5,643 nucleotides of DNA from Thermoplasmata archaeon (GTDB taxonomy: Archaea; Thermoplasmatota; Thermoplasmata; Thermoplasmatales; Thermoplasmataceae), in the NCBI GenBank assembly GCA_021845155.1, contig JAKBSB010000100.1:1-5643 (forward strand), given 5' to 3'. Within the stretch, counting starts at the first letter, position 1. The number at the start of each line of letters is the position of its first letter. Under the pieces are notes generated by a model that saw only the letters and a program-made list of their open reading frames with translations, was not told where the DNA came from and did not search any database. Of the stretch, positions 5,378-5,643 are shown one piece after another. A program made the position numbers and the translations under genes.

Positions 5378-5643
5378 TCTTGACGGGAGAGTCCGTGGAT
5401 GCAGGGAGCAATGATTCGAGTCGCCTGAACGATCTTCTGGAGACACTGGGCAAACAGTTGAATGAGCCGGTGATGAAGTCAACAGCAAGGCTTATAATAA
5501 TAATATCCCTGGCAATCAACAGGAAACTTTCTTTTACTGATCTTCTTACGATAACTTCACTGGGAAAGGGGAGCCTGAGCAACCACCTTGAAAAACTTCA
5601 AAATAACGGACTCATAAAAATCAAAACAGTATTCAGGCAAAAC
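5374..5643 (+). CDS. Winged-helix transcriptional regulator, cut by right edge
   Basis: About 90 residues are visible, open to the window end. After a variable lead of about 20 residues comes RLNDLLETLGKQLNEPVMKSTARLIIII in register with the first helix of winged-helix DNA-binding domains. Next comes the helix-turn-helix: LSFTDLLTITSLGKGSLSNH (52-71) with the recognition helix GSLSNHLEKLQNNG (66-79), then the wing strand LIKIKTVFRQN (80-90). The pattern of small, Ser/Asn-rich recognition helix followed by LEKLxxxGLIKIK resembles the HTH_34/MarR-ArsR-like group of archaeal and bacterial regulators. It is the last visible gene of the ABC operon and could control it. There is no ATG near the start: TTG at 5374 (4-nt overlap, AGGAG upstream) and GTG at 5395 (GGGAG upstream) are both good, and an ATG at 5473 would remove the first helix. 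Whether a sensing domain follows cannot be seen. Confidence 0.85.
   Translation, partial: MILTGESVDAGSNDSSRLNDLLETLGKQLNEPVMKSTARLIIIISLAINRKLSFTDLLTITSLGKGSLSNHLEKLQNNGLIKIKTVFRQN

Noticed and set aside
5247..5582. 111-codon minus-strand frame opposite the membrane protein end and the regulator start
   Set aside because: It spans the junction of two plus-strand genes, one of which has a clear winged-helix domain, and has no promoter signal of its own.

Overview
The window looks like part of an archaeal chromosome, most probably from the Thermoplasmata (Thermoplasma/Ferroplasma/Cuniculiplasma-type lineages). Three things point that way: an archaeal clamp-loader large subunit (RfcL), an archaeal tRNA wyosine-base enzyme (TYW1/Taw1), and compact TATA-box promoters placed so that transcripts would begin at or next to the start codon. 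Arginine is mostly encoded by AGG, and base composition appears even throughout by eye (not computed). The lineage is an inference, not a database result.

Left half (1-2924, all minus strand). Reading in the direction of transcription, the order is Taw1 (2924-1968), then after 65 nt an acyl-CoA dehydrogenase (1902-709), then after 25 nt a small stand-alone EMAP-II/MetG-C-type tRNA-binding protein (683-345), then after 3 nt the large subunit of replication factor C (341 to beyond the left edge). Taw1 and the dehydrogenase each have a TATA-like element about 26-30 bp upstream of the start codon. The two genes after the dehydrogenase have Shine-Dalgarno-like sequences instead and are probably translated from the same message. 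The cluster mixes lipid or amino-acid catabolism, tRNA binding and DNA replication, so it is probably packed for economy and not one pathway.

Middle (2925-3099). This 175-bp divergent intergenic region holds the Taw1 TATA box, a weaker TATA-like element for the rightward operon, and a perfect 15-bp palindrome (3045-3059) that ends 11 bp before the rightward TATA element. The palindrome is the best operator candidate in the window.

Right half (3100-5643, all plus strand). A tight operon of four overlapping genes encodes an ABC ATPase, a six-helix ABC-2-like permease, a second six-helix membrane protein of unknown family, and a winged-helix DNA-binding protein cut by the right edge. Every junction is a 4-nt overlap (ATGA, ATGA, and probably TTGA). 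The layout suggests an ABC-type exporter or membrane-remodelling complex with its own transcription factor as the last gene, which could act on the palindrome upstream. Substrate and signal cannot be read from the sequence. This operon is the part of the window most likely to hold an undescribed system. No tRNA, rRNA, CRISPR, insertion sequence or integrase was seen.
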